A stretch of DNA of 60,901 nucleotides, taken from an uncultured Bacteriovoracaceae bacterium (lineage in GTDB: Bacteria; Bdellovibrionota; Bacteriovoracia; Bacteriovoracales; Bacteriovoracaceae). Below are positions 45,191 through 54,919 of this stretch, piece by piece. The translations under genes were made by a program, and so were the position numbers. The stretch is taken from the NCBI GenBank assembly GCA_938017795.1, contig CALIJZ010000014.1:1-60901 (forward strand), written 5' to 3'. The notes beneath the pieces are model-generated. The model had not been told where the DNA came from and searched no databases. It worked only from the letters and a program-made list of their open reading frames with translations. How positions within the stretch are numbered: position 1 is the stretch's first letter; every line of letters begins with the position of its first letter.

Positions 45191-45219
45191 AGTAAACGGC
45201 CATTACATATTTTCGTCAA
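45191..45219 (-). promoter_or_regulatory. Promoter of nrdJ
   Basis: On the minus strand TTGACG (45219-45214) is followed after 17 bases by TTTACT (45196-45191, a 4/6 match to TATAAT). Transcription would start near 45184, giving a leader of about 48 bases before the GTG. The proximal NrdR-box-like site abuts the -35 hexamer, a position suited to repression. Confidence 0.45.
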
Positions 45220-45234
45220 CACAAGATATAGAAC
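45219..45234. promoter_or_regulatory. NrdR-box-like site 1
   Basis: ACACAAGATATAGAAC matches the NrdR consensus acaCwAtATaTwGtgt in the left arm and in nine of ten core positions. It lies immediately upstream of the nrdJ -35 hexamer. Its core begins 42 bases from that of site 2, about four helical turns, the kind of phasing seen for paired NrdR boxes. Confidence 0.6.
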
Positions 45235-45260
45235 ATTTGGACGTCAATGTTTTGTTTTCA

Positions 45261-45276
45261 CCACTATATATAGTAC
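45261..45276. promoter_or_regulatory. NrdR-box-like site 2
   Basis: CCACTATATATAGTAC contains the core CTATATATAG, a perfect fit to the palindromic NrdR core CwAtATaTwG. It is the distal member of the pair upstream of nrdJ. The cognate repressor is probably NrdR, encoded at 7065-7541. Confidence 0.65.
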
Positions 45277-45477
45277 GATCAGAATTTTGGCGTAAACTCA
45301 TATGCTCTGGAAATATCTGAATCTAGCCTAATTTGAGGCCGTGGCCCGATCTATTATATCAAATTAAATAAATTTATAAAGTGGGTTGTGCTTAAAAAAA
45401 ATTTCTAACAATTTGTAATCAGTATCAATGGGAGACCAAAAGACTAAACTATTTAAGGCTATTGAAAAGAAAATACT

Positions 45478-46581
45478 TTATTTAAAAACATATAATCTAT
45501 TCCTACTGGAATAAGCAGCTAATGATTTACCATCAGTTTCTAAGTGACCAAAGATTGATGAGAACTTATGACCAAGGTGAAAAGTATCTACAACCTTTAA
45601 AGTTCTTGGATCAATGGCAAGAATATGTCCCTTATAAGTAGAAGCTACTAAATAGTGTTTCCAAAACTTTGCAGAGCCAAAACTAAATTTTGAAATTTTC
45701 TTTTTTGTATCTAGTTTTCCATCGAGACTAAAGACATATACATGTCCTGTATCATCAAAGATATATACCTTATGGCCTATATAGACAGGTTCAGCTGAAG
45801 CGTTAAGCTTATATTTATTAATTACATTGCCATTGTCTGGATTAATTAAATGAAAGTCTCCCCCAAGAGATCCTATCCAAATTTTATTATCAATGAGACT
45901 CGGGGTCATATCAATATCAATGAATTTTTTCTTATTTGAAAGTTTTCTCTCCCATTCAAGAGCCCCATCAATCAGTTTAACTGATACCAAGTATCCGTCT
46001 GCCGTTCCAAATATTAAATTGTCCTTATATACCTTAGGAGTAGATAATCTGTTTAAAGTAGATAATTGAGCAACTGATCTTTTATAATGCCACTTAATTT
46101 TTCCATCAGTCTTATTTAAGGCAACGACAACATGACTTCTCAATCTAACAATAATTAGGTCTTCATGAGCAATAACATCTGACTCAACAGGAGATTGTAA
46201 AAATTCTTTAAAGATGACTTTCTTTGTAGCTAGATCAGTAGCAACTACATATCCCTCATTGGTCCCATAATATAAAATATTATTCTTTAATAGTGGTCTT
46301 CCTACAACCGCACCATTTGTATCTAAATGAGCTGTATTAATTCCATTATGGTTATAAACATAAACTCCACCTTCTAAGCTTCCAACCATTAATTTATCAG
46401 ATGTAATCTTAGGAGTAATTCCACTTATAGGTAAATTACCAGTCTTATATTCAGGATCTAAGTTTTTATTCCATGAAACGTTAAGTACCTTGGTATCACG
46501 TACTGGCTTTTTAAATATCTTTTCACTTGTTTTTTCAAGAGCTGCACAAGAGAAAAAGAAGACAACAAGAAGATATTTCAT
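45478..46581 (-). CDS. bamB: BamB-like PQQ beta-propeller lipoprotein
   Basis: A 367-aa outer-membrane lipoprotein with signal MKYLLVVFFFSC (lipidated Cys12). The rest is a PQQ-type beta-propeller: repeated units such as YVYNHNGINTA, YVVATDLATKKVIF, VVALNKTDGKIKWHY, LVSVKLIDGALEWERK and LAIDPRTLKVVDTF. BamB helps BamA insert outer-membrane beta-barrels. The upstream neighbour (nine bases away) is a YfgM-like gene and der is nearby, the same company bamB keeps in gamma-proteobacteria, which supports the assignment over a generic PQQ protein. Confidence 0.82.
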   Translation of the reverse strand: MKYLLVVFFFSCAALEKTSEKIFKKPVRDTKVLNVSWNKNLDPEYKTGNLPISGITPKITSDKLMVGSLEGGVYVYNHNGINTAHLDTNGAVVGRPLLKNNILYYGTNEGYVVATDLATKKVIFKEFLQSPVESDVIAHEDLIIVRLRSHVVVALNKTDGKIKWHYKRSVAQLSTLNRLSTPKVYKDNLIFGTADGYLVSVKLIDGALEWERKLSNKKKFIDIDMTPSLIDNKIWIGSLGGDFHLINPDNGNVINKYKLNASAEPVYIGHKVYIFDDTGHVYVFSLDGKLDTKKKISKFSFGSAKFWKHYLVASTYKGHILAIDPRTLKVVDTFHLGHKFSSIFGHLETDGKSLAAYSSRNRLYVFK

Positions 46582-46590
46582 TTTTACCCT

Positions 46591-47280
46591 TTACTCTAAA
46601 ACTATAGAGTTTTCGTTAGCAAATATTTTTGCAAGATTTGCTTCTTTAGAACTAGGAAAGTTTTTTAATAGATGTTGAAAATTATTTTTAGCTTGGTCCA
46701 TCTGACCATCTAGAATATAAAGTCTACCAAGATCTAAATATGTTTTCTCTTCTAATTTTAAGCCTGACGAAAGAGTTGATTTTAAAACTCGTATTGCCTC
46801 TTTATAGTCACCTTTATCTTCATGAAGTACAGAAGAATACAAACTATAATAATAAGTAGAAAGTTCATGACTTGATTTAGATTTTAAAAAATCAAAAAAT
46901 CCAATTGCCTGATCTTGAGCTGAACTATCTTCTTTAATTGCATCAAATGCTTCGGAAGCAGCAATCAAGAAACTATTCGAAGAACCAAGCTCACCTATTA
47001 CTGATTTTGACTTATTAATAAAATCTAATGCATTAATTTTTTTATCTTTAAAATCTTGTAAAGTACTAGTTTCAAACTCACCCATAACTTTAGAATTTGT
47101 ATCGACTGATTGAGCAGACTTGTTGTTTGCATATCCAATAAGAAGAGAAATGATTATCCCAGCAAGTAATAGAAAAATGGCCCACTTAGAATAAAGTTTT
47201 AATTTTTCATCATTGTCAGCGATCATTTGAGCTGGATCAATTACTGATGCAACTGGTTTAGCATTCTTAGATTTTGCCAT
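46591..47280 (-). CDS. yfgM: YfgM-like TPR membrane protein
   Basis: A 229-aa protein from the ATG at 47280, which has an AGGAG site; the longer frame adds 17 residues without one. One membrane helix lies at about 31-50 (WAIFLLLAGIIISLLIGYA), preceded by a short Lys-rich cytoplasmic part. The periplasmic portion is helical and ends in TPR-like repeats (EEKTYLDLGRLYILDGQMDQ, AKNNFQHLLKNFPSSKEA). YfgM is a partner of the Sec translocon and periplasmic chaperones. It is co-transcribed with bamB. Confidence 0.75.
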   Translation of the reverse strand: MAKSKNAKPVASVIDPAQMIADNDEKLKLYSKWAIFLLLAGIIISLLIGYANNKSAQSVDTNSKVMGEFETSTLQDFKDKKINALDFINKSKSVIGELGSSNSFLIAASEAFDAIKEDSSAQDQAIGFFDFLKSKSSHELSTYYYSLYSSVLHEDKGDYKEAIRVLKSTLSSGLKLEEKTYLDLGRLYILDGQMDQAKNNFQHLLKNFPSSKEANLAKIFANENSIVLE

Positions 47281-47392
47281 CTTTTCTCCTAATAAATTAT
47301 ATTTATAATCGACTGTTATCTTAATTTCCAAGCACTGTAGTTGTCAAAATAGCTATAGAATAAAGAGAGCTCTTAAGTTAAGATTTTTACTA

Positions 47393-48196
47393 ATGGACAC
47401 TTTAAAGCGCATTGTCATTTTATTGTTATTTTGCCTGAATAATTTAAATTTCGCTCAGACGCAGGTCTCAGATGAAATACTCGAGTCTATGGATGATGAT
47501 CTAAGCGTAGGAAATGATATCTTCTCAGACTTCCAAGAAAATGTAGAATCTGCTCAAATATTGGAAGACGAGAGATTTTATAGATATGGAAGGTTTTTTT
47601 CAGTAAATCTTGGAATAGGCCACACAACCTTTACTGGAAACCGCGGAACAGCTTTTGCCGATAAATTTCCTACGTTTCATTTTTCTCTATCTTATTTCCT
47701 TGATTTTCTATCAGCCGTAAATTTTGGAGTTGAGTTTTCTAAGCATCAGATGACTATTGATTTTTCCTCAAAAAGATTTCCAAATAATGCTGATATTGGA
47801 GCGATTGATGTATCAATCATAAGACCTTTTGTCGCTTATCGATTTTATATCGATACTAGCAACCTAAGCTCAGTTTTCACTTATTCTAATCCTTACTTCA
47901 CTGGGAGATTAGAATATTGGTATCAAACCAATAAGTTTCTTGACTCACCTAATGCAATTACAGATGGTCAGGAAAAAGGTGGAGGCCTTGGAGGTGGATT
48001 CGGTCTTGGTGTAGAATTTCCTCTCGAATTTAAAAAAAGATACCTAGGTATAGAAGCTCTTATTCACCCGGTTAATTATTTCGATGGAGACGTGACAAGT
48101 TGGAGACCTGGTCCTACTAACCCAGACCCAGTTGGATATGATGATCTTAAAGGTTTAGGTTGGAGTGTCAAAACAACTTTTAACTTAACTTGGTAA
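47393..48196 (+). CDS. Probable outer-membrane beta-barrel protein
   Basis: A 267-aa exported protein with signal peptide at 1-21 (ending NFAQ). An acidic region ([16 protein letters not shown]) precedes alternating hydrophobic/polar strands with many aromatic residues, such as [15 protein letters not shown] and [11 protein letters not shown], and it closes with a strand ending in Trp (TTFNLTW), the usual C-terminal signature for barrel assembly. Family not recognised. The last 17 bases overlap the 3' end of der on the other strand. No ribosome site is visible before the ATG. Confidence 0.65.
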   Translation: MDTLKRIVILLLFCLNNLNFAQTQVSDEILESMDDDLSVGNDIFSDFQENVESAQILEDERFYRYGRFFSVNLGIGHTTFTGNRGTAFADKFPTFHFSLSYFLDFLSAVNFGVEFSKHQMTIDFSSKRFPNNADIGAIDVSIIRPFVAYRFYIDTSNLSSVFTYSNPYFTGRLEYWYQTNKFLDSPNAITDGQEKGGGLGGGFGLGVEFPLEFKKRYLGIEALIHPVNYFDGDVTSWRPGPTNPDPVGYDDLKGLGWSVKTTFNLTW

Positions 48197-49847
48197 GGTC
48201 ACCTTTACCTGTTCTAAAAACTAAATGGATTGGAGTATTAGGAATAGGAAAATTTCTTCGAATCCCATTAACTAAATATCTTCTAAATTGCATTGGTACA
48301 CCTCTTGATCTATTAACAAATAATAAAAAAGTAGGTGGATCAGATTTAACCATTGCTGCATATTTAAATTTAAACTCTCTAGCTCCTCCGCGTCCTCTAA
48401 TAACAGTTGGGTTTCTTTCAACAAGTTGATGAATAACTCTATTTAATTCACCTGTCGGGATAGATTTATTTCTATAAATCAAGCCTTCTTGAATTGATTG
48501 TTTAAGCCCTTTCATTCCCCATCCCGTTTTAGCTGAAATAAATACTGGTCTACAGTATTTTAACCATGGGAGTTCATATTCAAAATCTAGTAAAAATTCT
48601 TTCTTTTCTTTTTTATCAGAATAGACTTCTTCTTTTAAATCAATTTTATTAATGGCAATGACAAGAGTCTTTCCTCGCTCAATTGCAATTCCCATAAGTT
48701 TTTTATCTTGGCTTGTTAACCCTAAAACTCCATCGACCATATAAATAACGACATCACTTTCATTAATGGCCCTTAAAGATCTATAAACTGATTGAGTTTC
48801 GATAAAATCATTAACTTGGCTTTTACGTCTAATCCCAGCTGTATCAATAATTTTTAAAGATCTTATAGTGTCTTCTATTAATTCTTCTTCTATGCTCTCT
48901 TTGATAATATCTTCTTCTTGGGCTTCCAATACTAATAGTTCATCGGAGTCTTCTTCAATCTCATCTTGTGATATCTCAGATTGTTCATAGAAAAAGTCTG
49001 CTCCATCAAATTCTTTGGTATCAATAAATCCTTCCCCTTCTTCTATTACTTTTTGAAAAAGGCTAATCTCATCTTTTTTGAAATTAAATTGAGATGTCTT
49101 TAAATATTTAACTTCTTGACCAAAATCTAAATCTATGAACCCTTCAATAGGGTCAATGGTTGTTCCCGCAATACTTGAAACACTCGCTCGTTCGCTACCT
49201 ATAAGATGATTTAATAAAGTTGATTTCCCAACATTAGGTGCACCAATTATTGAAATTCTTCCACCAATTTGAAAGTTTGGCTTAACACCTTCAAAAAGCT
49301 TTTCTTGATCAGTTGTAAATTCTTTTGCAAAAGTAGAAATTCGCTCTTTTAAATCTGATAAACCACGATTATGCTCAGCTGAAACAAGTGAAATTCCTTC
49401 ACTAGCATATTTATAAAAGTCACTTTCAATTCCTGCTAAGCGATCATCGTCATATTTATTAACAAGGATCCAGAAATCCTTTTTCTCTTTTCTTGTAAAT
49501 TGAACAATAGACTCATCAAATGGTAATAGGCCATCTCTAACATCCATAACAATTAAAACAAGGTCAGATTCCTTAACAGCGATCCTGGCTTGTTCAGCCA
49601 TAACAGAATAGAGCTTATCATCATCTATTGTTTCAAGGTCAGGATAAAACCCTCCAGTATCTACAAGTATTAAATCTTTATCTTCATAATTTTCATCAGT
49701 GTATTTATAGATTCCATAGTGACGATCACGAGTAACACCAGGTCTATTATGCGTGATGGCCTTCATCGAATTCCCTAAAAGTCGATTAAAGATTGTACTC
49801 TTTCCTACATTAGGTCTTCCTATAATTGATATAACAGGTGTTTTCAT
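48180..49847 (-). CDS. der: Ribosome-assembly GTPase Der (EngA) with large acidic insert
   Basis: Der has two tandem GTPase domains and a KH-like domain and acts in 50S assembly. Read from the ATG at 49847 (GGAGG site; overlaps era by four bases) it is 555 aa, about 100 longer than usual. G-domain 1 has GRPNVGKS (10-17), DTGGF and NKYD; G-domain 2 has GAPNVGKS (202-209), Thr230 in [18 protein letters not shown] from 335, and NKID. Between switch I and the DTAG box of domain 2 lies an extra region of about 80 residues (roughly 248-329), very rich in Glu and Asp. All catalytic motifs remain intact, so the protein is probably functional. Confidence 0.94.
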   Translation of the reverse strand: MKTPVISIIGRPNVGKSTIFNRLLGNSMKAITHNRPGVTRDRHYGIYKYTDENYEDKDLILVDTGGFYPDLETIDDDKLYSVMAEQARIAVKESDLVLIVMDVRDGLLPFDESIVQFTRKEKKDFWILVNKYDDDRLAGIESDFYKYASEGISLVSAEHNRGLSDLKERISTFAKEFTTDQEKLFEGVKPNFQIGGRISIIGAPNVGKSTLLNHLIGSERASVSSIAGTTIDPIEGFIDLDFGQEVKYLKTSQFNFKKDEISLFQKVIEEGEGFIDTKEFDGADFFYEQSEISQDEIEEDSDELLVLEAQEEDIIKESIEEELIEDTIRSLKIIDTAGIRRKSQVNDFIETQSVYRSLRAINESDVVIYMVDGVLGLTSQDKKLMGIAIERGKTLVIAINKIDLKEEVYSDKKEKKEFLLDFEYELPWLKYCRPVFISAKTGWGMKGLKQSIQEGLIYRNKSIPTGELNRVIHQLVERNPTVIRGRGGAREFKFKYAAMVKSDPPTFLLFVNRSRGVPMQFRRYLVNGIRRNFPIPNTPIHLVFRTGKGDLTKLS

Positions 49848-50800
49848 CTTTTCCTCCAAACACGCTTGGAGTTTTGAACTCTTGGTAATCCAAGTTCTTC
49901 TAAAATAAAATTATTTTTAAACCACTTAGGAGCAACTTTAACGTGAAGTTTTAAATAAACTTTTCCACCCATCATCGCTTCAATTTTCTTTCTAGCTTCT
50001 GAGCCTATCTCTTTAATGACACTTCCCTTGGAACCAACAACAATTGCTCGCTGACTTGGTCGATTTACTAAAATCGTTGCACTAATATCAGCTTGGACTT
50101 TGGATTCCTCTGTGGGTTTTTCTTTAAATTTATCAATTGTTACTGCTAACTCATATGGTAGTTCTTCTTTTAAAACTCTAAAGGCCTGCTCTCTAATATA
50201 CTCAGTCACAAAAAATCTCATATTCTTATTTGAAACATCACCTTTAGGATAAAGATGTGGTCCATTAGGTGCCTTATCACACAGAGCTCCGACTAATTCA
50301 TGAACATTTGATCCAGTCTTAGCACTGATTAAAAAATACTTATCAAGAAAATCGTATTTCTCTTTTAGTTTTACAAAGTCTTCTTCATAAGATCTATTCT
50401 CAGCTACATCACTTTTATTAAAAATCACCCAAGAGTTTGTTAAATCTTTTTGTAAACAGCTCATAAAACTTTCAAATTCTTCAAAGATATTTTTTCTAGC
50501 GTCAATCAAGATAATATTTAAATCTGATCCTTCACTTGCTCTTGCAGCCTGACCATTCATTCGAATATTTAGTTCTTGTCCAGATTTATGAATCCCAGGA
50601 GTATCGACTAAAATGATTTCAGTTCTATCTACTGTAAAGCAACAATGAAAAGTATTTCTTGTTGTTTGCGGCTTTCTACTTACAATGGAAAGATCAAAAC
50701 CTAATAGATTATTAATCAAAGTACTTTTTCCTGCGTTTGGTTTTCCTAGTAATGAAACCATAATAGATTTGTTATGTGGGTGTTGATGGGTGATAAGCAT
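49844..50800 (-). CDS. era: GTPase Era
   Basis: A 318-aa GTPase that binds 16S rRNA and aids 30S maturation. The G motifs are GKPNAGKS, the RKPQTTRN switch, DTPGIHKSG and NKSD. The C-terminal KH domain contains the family signature [25 protein letters not shown]. The ATG overlaps the rnc stop by one base and has an AGGAG site inside rnc; its own TGA overlaps der by four bases. The order rnc-era-der gives a ribosome/RNA maturation operon. Confidence 0.96.
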   Translation of the reverse strand: MLITHQHPHNKSIMVSLLGKPNAGKSTLINNLLGFDLSIVSRKPQTTRNTFHCCFTVDRTEIILVDTPGIHKSGQELNIRMNGQAARASEGSDLNIILIDARKNIFEEFESFMSCLQKDLTNSWVIFNKSDVAENRSYEEDFVKLKEKYDFLDKYFLISAKTGSNVHELVGALCDKAPNGPHLYPKGDVSNKNMRFFVTEYIREQAFRVLKEELPYELAVTIDKFKEKPTEESKVQADISATILVNRPSQRAIVVGSKGSVIKEIGSEARKKIEAMMGGKVYLKLHVKVAPKWFKNNFILEELGLPRVQNSKRVWRKR

Positions 50801-51540
50801 TACTTGGACTCCTTAAATATTGCTTTATTTTCTAATAGTTGTTTTGCTAACTTTTTTTCTGCTTTTTTCTTTGATTCACCTAGAGCGACCCCTAGGGATT
50901 TATCGCCAACCCAAAGAGTTGTTTGAAAAACTCCTTGCCCCATATTCTTTGTTCGATACTCAGGGGTAAGCTTAAAATGTTTCATGATTTTAACTTGTAG
51001 TTCAGACTTAGAATCAAAGTCTTCTAAGATATCTCTTGAGAAGAGATTTAATTTATTTTTACTTTCAAAAGCGTCATATACTTTTATTAAGCAGTCTCTA
51101 GATTTTTGGTAATTTGAATCTAGATAAATAGCACCTATGATCGCTTCGAAAACTCGAGATAAATTTTTTGATCTCTCACGACCTCCGTTTTTATCTTCAC
51201 CTTTTCCTAGAAGCAAGAATTGATCTAGTTTTGTAAATTTTGTTAGATCATTAAGGATATGTTCATTTACGAGAGCACTTCTAATTTGTGAGAGATCGCC
51301 CTCATCAAGTTCGACTTCATTATCATAAAGTTTTTCGCTAATCACTAAGTCTAAAACTGCGTCACCTAAAAACTCTAATCTTTCATTAGAGTTAATTTTA
51401 TTCATTTGATGATCGTGGATATAGCTTCTATGGCTCAAGGCCTTGATAAATAAATCAATATTTTTAATTTCTGGATAATAAAAACTCGAGGCAAGTAAGC
51501 TTTTAAACTCTGTTATTTGCCAAGGTAGGTCATAATTCAT
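50800..51540 (-). CDS. rnc: Ribonuclease III
   Basis: A double-strand-specific endoribonuclease that processes rRNA precursors. From the ATG at 51540 (GGAG six bases upstream) it is 246 aa; a longer frame would add 19 atypical residues. The catalytic signature is NERLEFLGDAVLDLVISE, with the second acidic cluster in RVFEAIIGAIYLDS. The C-terminal double-stranded-RNA-binding domain spans about 170-240 (SELQVKIMKHFKLTPEYR, GESKKKAEKKLAKQLLE). It heads the rnc-era-der unit. Confidence 0.95.
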   Translation of the reverse strand: MNYDLPWQITEFKSLLASSFYYPEIKNIDLFIKALSHRSYIHDHQMNKINSNERLEFLGDAVLDLVISEKLYDNEVELDEGDLSQIRSALVNEHILNDLTKFTKLDQFLLLGKGEDKNGGRERSKNLSRVFEAIIGAIYLDSNYQKSRDCLIKVYDAFESKNKLNLFSRDILEDFDSKSELQVKIMKHFKLTPEYRTKNMGQGVFQTTLWVGDKSLGVALGESKKKAEKKLAKQLLENKAIFKESK

Positions 51541-51678
51541 TACAACTCCGAGGTAGGTCATCAACAACCAAAATGGTTGAACAATCCTGTTTAGCAATAG
51601 CTACCTTCAACTTCAAGGGGTACGGAAGATTTTACAACTAATGACTTTACGCATTATCATGGAAATAGCTTAAAACTA

Positions 51679-54186
51679 ATGGATAATAGCATTATGACAA
51701 AAGGAATCGTCATTAATCAGAAAGGGCAGCTCAGTATATTCTTGGCCATCTCTATCGTATTTTTTATGACGACCGTTGCTTTTGTTATCAATGTTGGACT
51801 TTTTGTTAAGGCAAAAATTAATCTTCAAAATGCCGTTGATGCAGCAGCTTGGTCTGGCGCTGCTGTTCAAGCAAGGCAACTTACAGATATAGGTTATCTA
51901 AATTGGGAGATGAGAAATAATTATAAAGAATGGCTTTATAAATATTATGTCTTAGGAAACTTTTCAACTAAAGGCGTCCAAAATCCATTAGCTTCTGGAT
52001 CTCAATCAAACTTTCGATTAGGAAATCAATTTGAACGAGGAGGCGGAGGAGATAAATATAATATTCCAAGTATTTGTCTTGCTAGTAACTTATCAACGAA
52101 TGTTTGTAACTTCTATAGCCTTCCTGGGGTTCCAAGACTTAGTAATATTGGTTTCACCGGACTTGATCAAGTTACAAAACAGTTAGAGGATAGTATCTCG
52201 ATTGAGATTGCAAAAAACTGTACGCGAATTACAAATACAAACTTTGTTGCCGCTCAACAATGGACTTACGGTCTTGGGCGCTCCCAGACTAATAGTGGAG
52301 ATTTACCAAATGAGCTCATCGTATCTCGCCCAGGAGCGTGGACCAAGGGAATAGAGCTAGCTTTTCGAATTAGAAATATTGAAGCAATGATTAACGCAGC
52401 CCCTAATGAAGCAACCTTGGATAATATTGATAGTATCTCCCAACAAGGATTTGCCAAAAATGAAAGAATCGTTAAATCCTTTTATTCGGCTTTTAGAAAT
52501 CTGGGAAGTGATTCAGCCGAAGAACTAAAAAGTAATTTAAAGATTACAGAGCTTAGACCAACTGTTCTACCAGATACCGGACCAGCAAGTTTATCCAATC
52601 TATTAATTTTAGGTGGCACCGAAGCTAGAAACAAATATTATATTGATCTTAAGTTTTATCCAATTAATATGGCGATATTCTTTACAACACTTTCACCAAA
52701 AGCTGGAGACAATGAGCAAGCCAGTTGTGAAGTTATTAAAACAGCTTATCCGGCGCCAGCATTTCCTCTAGGCTTTGATAAAAATCAAAATGTTTTAACT
52801 TATTACGCCGTAAAAGGAGAAACAAGATTCAATGGTCTCTTTAATCCATTTTCAAAAAGTGATGGAATTAGATTAGTGGCCTACGCAGCAGCAAAACCTT
52901 TTGGAGCTAGAATTGGTCCTAAGATCTTTAATACCTATACTAATGAAAACTTTGTTACACCAAGAGGACTAAAAAATGATGCTACTTCATCAAAGCGATC
53001 ATCCAGTTATGCTTTTGGTTTAAGACCAACTCCCGGCGGAGACTCATCTGTATTTCCTCCAATACTTCCAGATAGTGCTGATTTTTGGGTACAAGATCCT
53101 TCACAAGCAATAGGTGGTTTAACGGGAACTGAAGATCCAAAGTTTGTAATCCCTAATCTAACTTATAAAATATCTGGAAATCCGTTAGACTACTCGAGAT
53201 CTATTTATGTTATGGATACACCTATAGAGTTGAGCAACACTGATTATAAGGTTGGTCTCTATGACCCTAAACAATTAGCCGATTTTAAAGGACCTATTCC
53301 TAACAGACCATCAGTAAATGATATAGTCCAAGCAATTCAAAGAGTTAGGTCTCCTACTGACTATGAAGCTCAAAATTATTTGATCCCAACCACTGATTCT
53401 GAAAACTCGGCATTTCGAGGAGAGAGAGTTGATCATTATGGACAAAGTTCTGCTAGAGAACATGGCCTAAAAGTTTTTGCTCCTATTTTAGGAAAAAATT
53501 CAATATATACTCCGGCTCAAATGAGAGATATTATTGCTGTATTTTTTGAAGCACAACAAAAATCAATAATATCTTTTAGAGACAAAATGTATGAAGTTCG
53601 AGACAAGGCTCTTGCCTCAGCTCAAGGAGATGTACAAAACTATACGACTGCGATGGATCTTTTTATTTCAAGACCATTAAGTTGTAGCTCTGTCATAGGT
53701 CAACTTACAAACTTTCTAATTGGTCCTAGTACTTCAGGAGTCTTGGCCGCTGACCCTGATTGCGATAGTGATAAAGATGGTGAGCATGATACCTATATTC
53801 AAGAGTTAACAAAATACTTTACGGCTCGAGGTGATGATCCAGATTTTAGAAATTTCTATATTGAGACTTATCCTATCGATTCTGCTAGAGAAATGAATCT
53901 TGAGGCGAAATTTAGTGCATTTTTTCCTGGTGAGAATTCTGGGGGTACTGGTCAGGCTGGAGTATTAAGAAATCCTATTAGAGGAAATAGGCATACAAGG
54001 TCATTAAGGAATTTTTACTCAACTAAACTAATTTCAGTTAAACATGTCTCTGAGTCGGATATTTTTCCTTTTAAATATAGTGAAGGTAAAGGTGGAGCAC
54101 AAGGTCAGGGTGAAACCAGTGGAGGTTTGATATTAAATAAACTTGAAAATACTGAGCAATTAGATGATTTAAAGAAATATCAATAA
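51679..54186 (+). CDS. Large TadG-like secreted/pilus-associated protein
   Basis: An 835-aa protein. Residues 15-55 match the N-terminal TadE/TadG-type segment: QKGQLSIFLAISIVFFMTT as membrane anchor, then INLQNAVDAAAWSGAAVQAR. The remaining 780 residues are extracytoplasmic with no domain I recognise. At 692-704 an Asp-rich loop (DPDCDSDKDGEHD) resembles calcium-binding EF-hand or thrombospondin-3 loops. TadG-like proteins work with Flp/Tad pilus machinery, but no tad gene lies beside it. It has a divergent promoter region shared with rnc. An alternative ATG occurs five codons in; neither has a clear ribosome site. Confidence 0.7.
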   Translation: MDNSIMTKGIVINQKGQLSIFLAISIVFFMTTVAFVINVGLFVKAKINLQNAVDAAAWSGAAVQARQLTDIGYLNWEMRNNYKEWLYKYYVLGNFSTKGVQNPLASGSQSNFRLGNQFERGGGGDKYNIPSICLASNLSTNVCNFYSLPGVPRLSNIGFTGLDQVTKQLEDSISIEIAKNCTRITNTNFVAAQQWTYGLGRSQTNSGDLPNELIVSRPGAWTKGIELAFRIRNIEAMINAAPNEATLDNIDSISQQGFAKNERIVKSFYSAFRNLGSDSAEELKSNLKITELRPTVLPDTGPASLSNLLILGGTEARNKYYIDLKFYPINMAIFFTTLSPKAGDNEQASCEVIKTAYPAPAFPLGFDKNQNVLTYYAVKGETRFNGLFNPFSKSDGIRLVAYAAAKPFGARIGPKIFNTYTNENFVTPRGLKNDATSSKRSSSYAFGLRPTPGGDSSVFPPILPDSADFWVQDPSQAIGGLTGTEDPKFVIPNLTYKISGNPLDYSRSIYVMDTPIELSNTDYKVGLYDPKQLADFKGPIPNRPSVNDIVQAIQRVRSPTDYEAQNYLIPTTDSENSAFRGERVDHYGQSSAREHGLKVFAPILGKNSIYTPAQMRDIIAVFFEAQQKSIISFRDKMYEVRDKALASAQGDVQNYTTAMDLFISRPLSCSSVIGQLTNFLIGPSTSGVLAADPDCDSDKDGEHDTYIQELTKYFTARGDDPDFRNFYIETYPIDSAREMNLEAKFSAFFPGENSGGTGQAGVLRNPIRGNRHTRSLRNFYSTKLISVKHVSESDIFPFKYSEGKGGAQGQGETSGGLILNKLENTEQLDDLKKYQ

Positions 54187-54265
54187 ATTACTTTCCTCTA
54201 CTTGTAAGAATTTAGCATTACTCATATATTTATTTAGAAATATTTAAATACCAAGGGAGATAGTT

Positions 54266-54919
54266 GTGGCAAAGAAGAAGAAAAAAATTACCAAAACTAT
54301 AAAAAGAAAAGCTACTAAGAAAAAGAAAGCTACTAAGAAGAAGAAAACTACTAAGAAGAAGAAAGCTACTAAGAAGAAGAAAACTACTAAGAAGAAGAAA
54401 ACTACTAAGAAGAAGAAAACTTCTAAGAAGAAGAAAACTACTAAGAAGAAGAAAACTTCTAAGAAGAAGAAAGCTTCTAAGAAGAAGAAAGCTACTAAGA
54501 AGAAGAAAGCTACTAAGAAGAAGAAAGCTACTAAGAAGAAGAAAGCTACTAAGAAAAAGAAGGCTACTAAGAAAAAGAAGGCTACTAAGGCCCAAAAACA
54601 TATTATTAAAGTTAAAAAATCACTGCCCACCAGTGCACCCGGAACACCTTCAACGCAATCAAGCTTTTTAGCTGATGATGAAGAGAAGAAAATTGATAAG
54701 TTTGAACCAATAAAAGATGAGAATGCTCCAATTCAAGATAATCGCCATAAATTATCTGATGAATATAATTCAGACGATGAAGCTGATGAAGATCAGTTTG
54801 GTTATGGATGGGAATATAATGCTAATTTTGATTCTCCAGAAACTTTAGATGAAATTGACCCTCTAGATGAAGACGCTCAATATGCAGCTAGTAAAGGAAA
54901 ATCAAATGCCAAGTCTTAA
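54266..54919 (+). CDS. Histone-H1-like Lys-repeat protein with acidic tail
   Basis: A 217-aa protein in two halves. Residues 1-105 are nearly all Lys with Ala/Thr/Ser: 15 units of [A/T][T/S]KKKK. Residues about 130-217 are the reverse, rich in Asp and Glu (DEYNSDDEADEDQ, LDEIDPLDEDAQ). A cytoplasmic, nucleic-acid-binding role like H1-type bacterial proteins is likely; the acidic tail may shield or bind basic partners. The start is GTG with an AAGGGAGA site seven bases upstream. The 3' end overlaps the glutaredoxin gene by 14 bases. Confidence 0.75.
   Translation: MAKKKKKITKTIKRKATKKKKATKKKKTTKKKKATKKKKTTKKKKTTKKKKTSKKKKTTKKKKTSKKKKASKKKKATKKKKATKKKKATKKKKATKKKKATKKKKATKAQKHIIKVKKSLPTSAPGTPSTQSSFLADDEEKKIDKFEPIKDENAPIQDNRHKLSDEYNSDDEADEDQFGYGWEYNANFDSPETLDEIDPLDEDAQYAASKGKSNAKS
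54311..54580 (+). repeat. 18-bp tandem repeat, 15 copies, coding
   Basis: Fifteen 18-base units of the form GCTACTAAGAAGAAGAAA encode six-residue Lys-rich units. Units differ mainly in the first codon (GCT or ACT), the second (ACT or TCT) and AAA/AAG choices. Antisense reading frames across it give long Leu/Phe-rich artefacts. Copy number is likely to vary between strains. Confidence 0.92.

Larger units (their letters stand above)
45137..45477 (-). other. 341-base intergenic region upstream of nrdJ
   Basis: The first 140 bases next to nrdJ hold its ribosome site, promoter and two NrdR-box-like sites. The remaining 200 bases are AT-rich, with a small GGCC-GT-GGCC inverted repeat at about 45337-45350 and a TATAAT on the minus strand near 45352-45357. 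The conserved cores of a cobalamin riboswitch are not visible. No open frame with a ribosome site was found. Confidence 0.6.

Noticed and set aside
45137-45477. Cobalamin riboswitch upstream of the B12-dependent reductase
   Set aside because: The conserved riboswitch cores could not be found; a single GGCCAC near 45340 is not enough.
48250-48275. TTCGAATCCC resembling a tRNA T-arm
   Set aside because: It is inside the intact der coding region and no cloverleaf surrounds it.
54230-54630. Two long antisense frames rich in Leu/Phe/Ser opposite the lysine-repeat gene
   Set aside because: They are the reverse complement of a periodic 18-bp repeat; composition is an artefact and there is no ribosome site.
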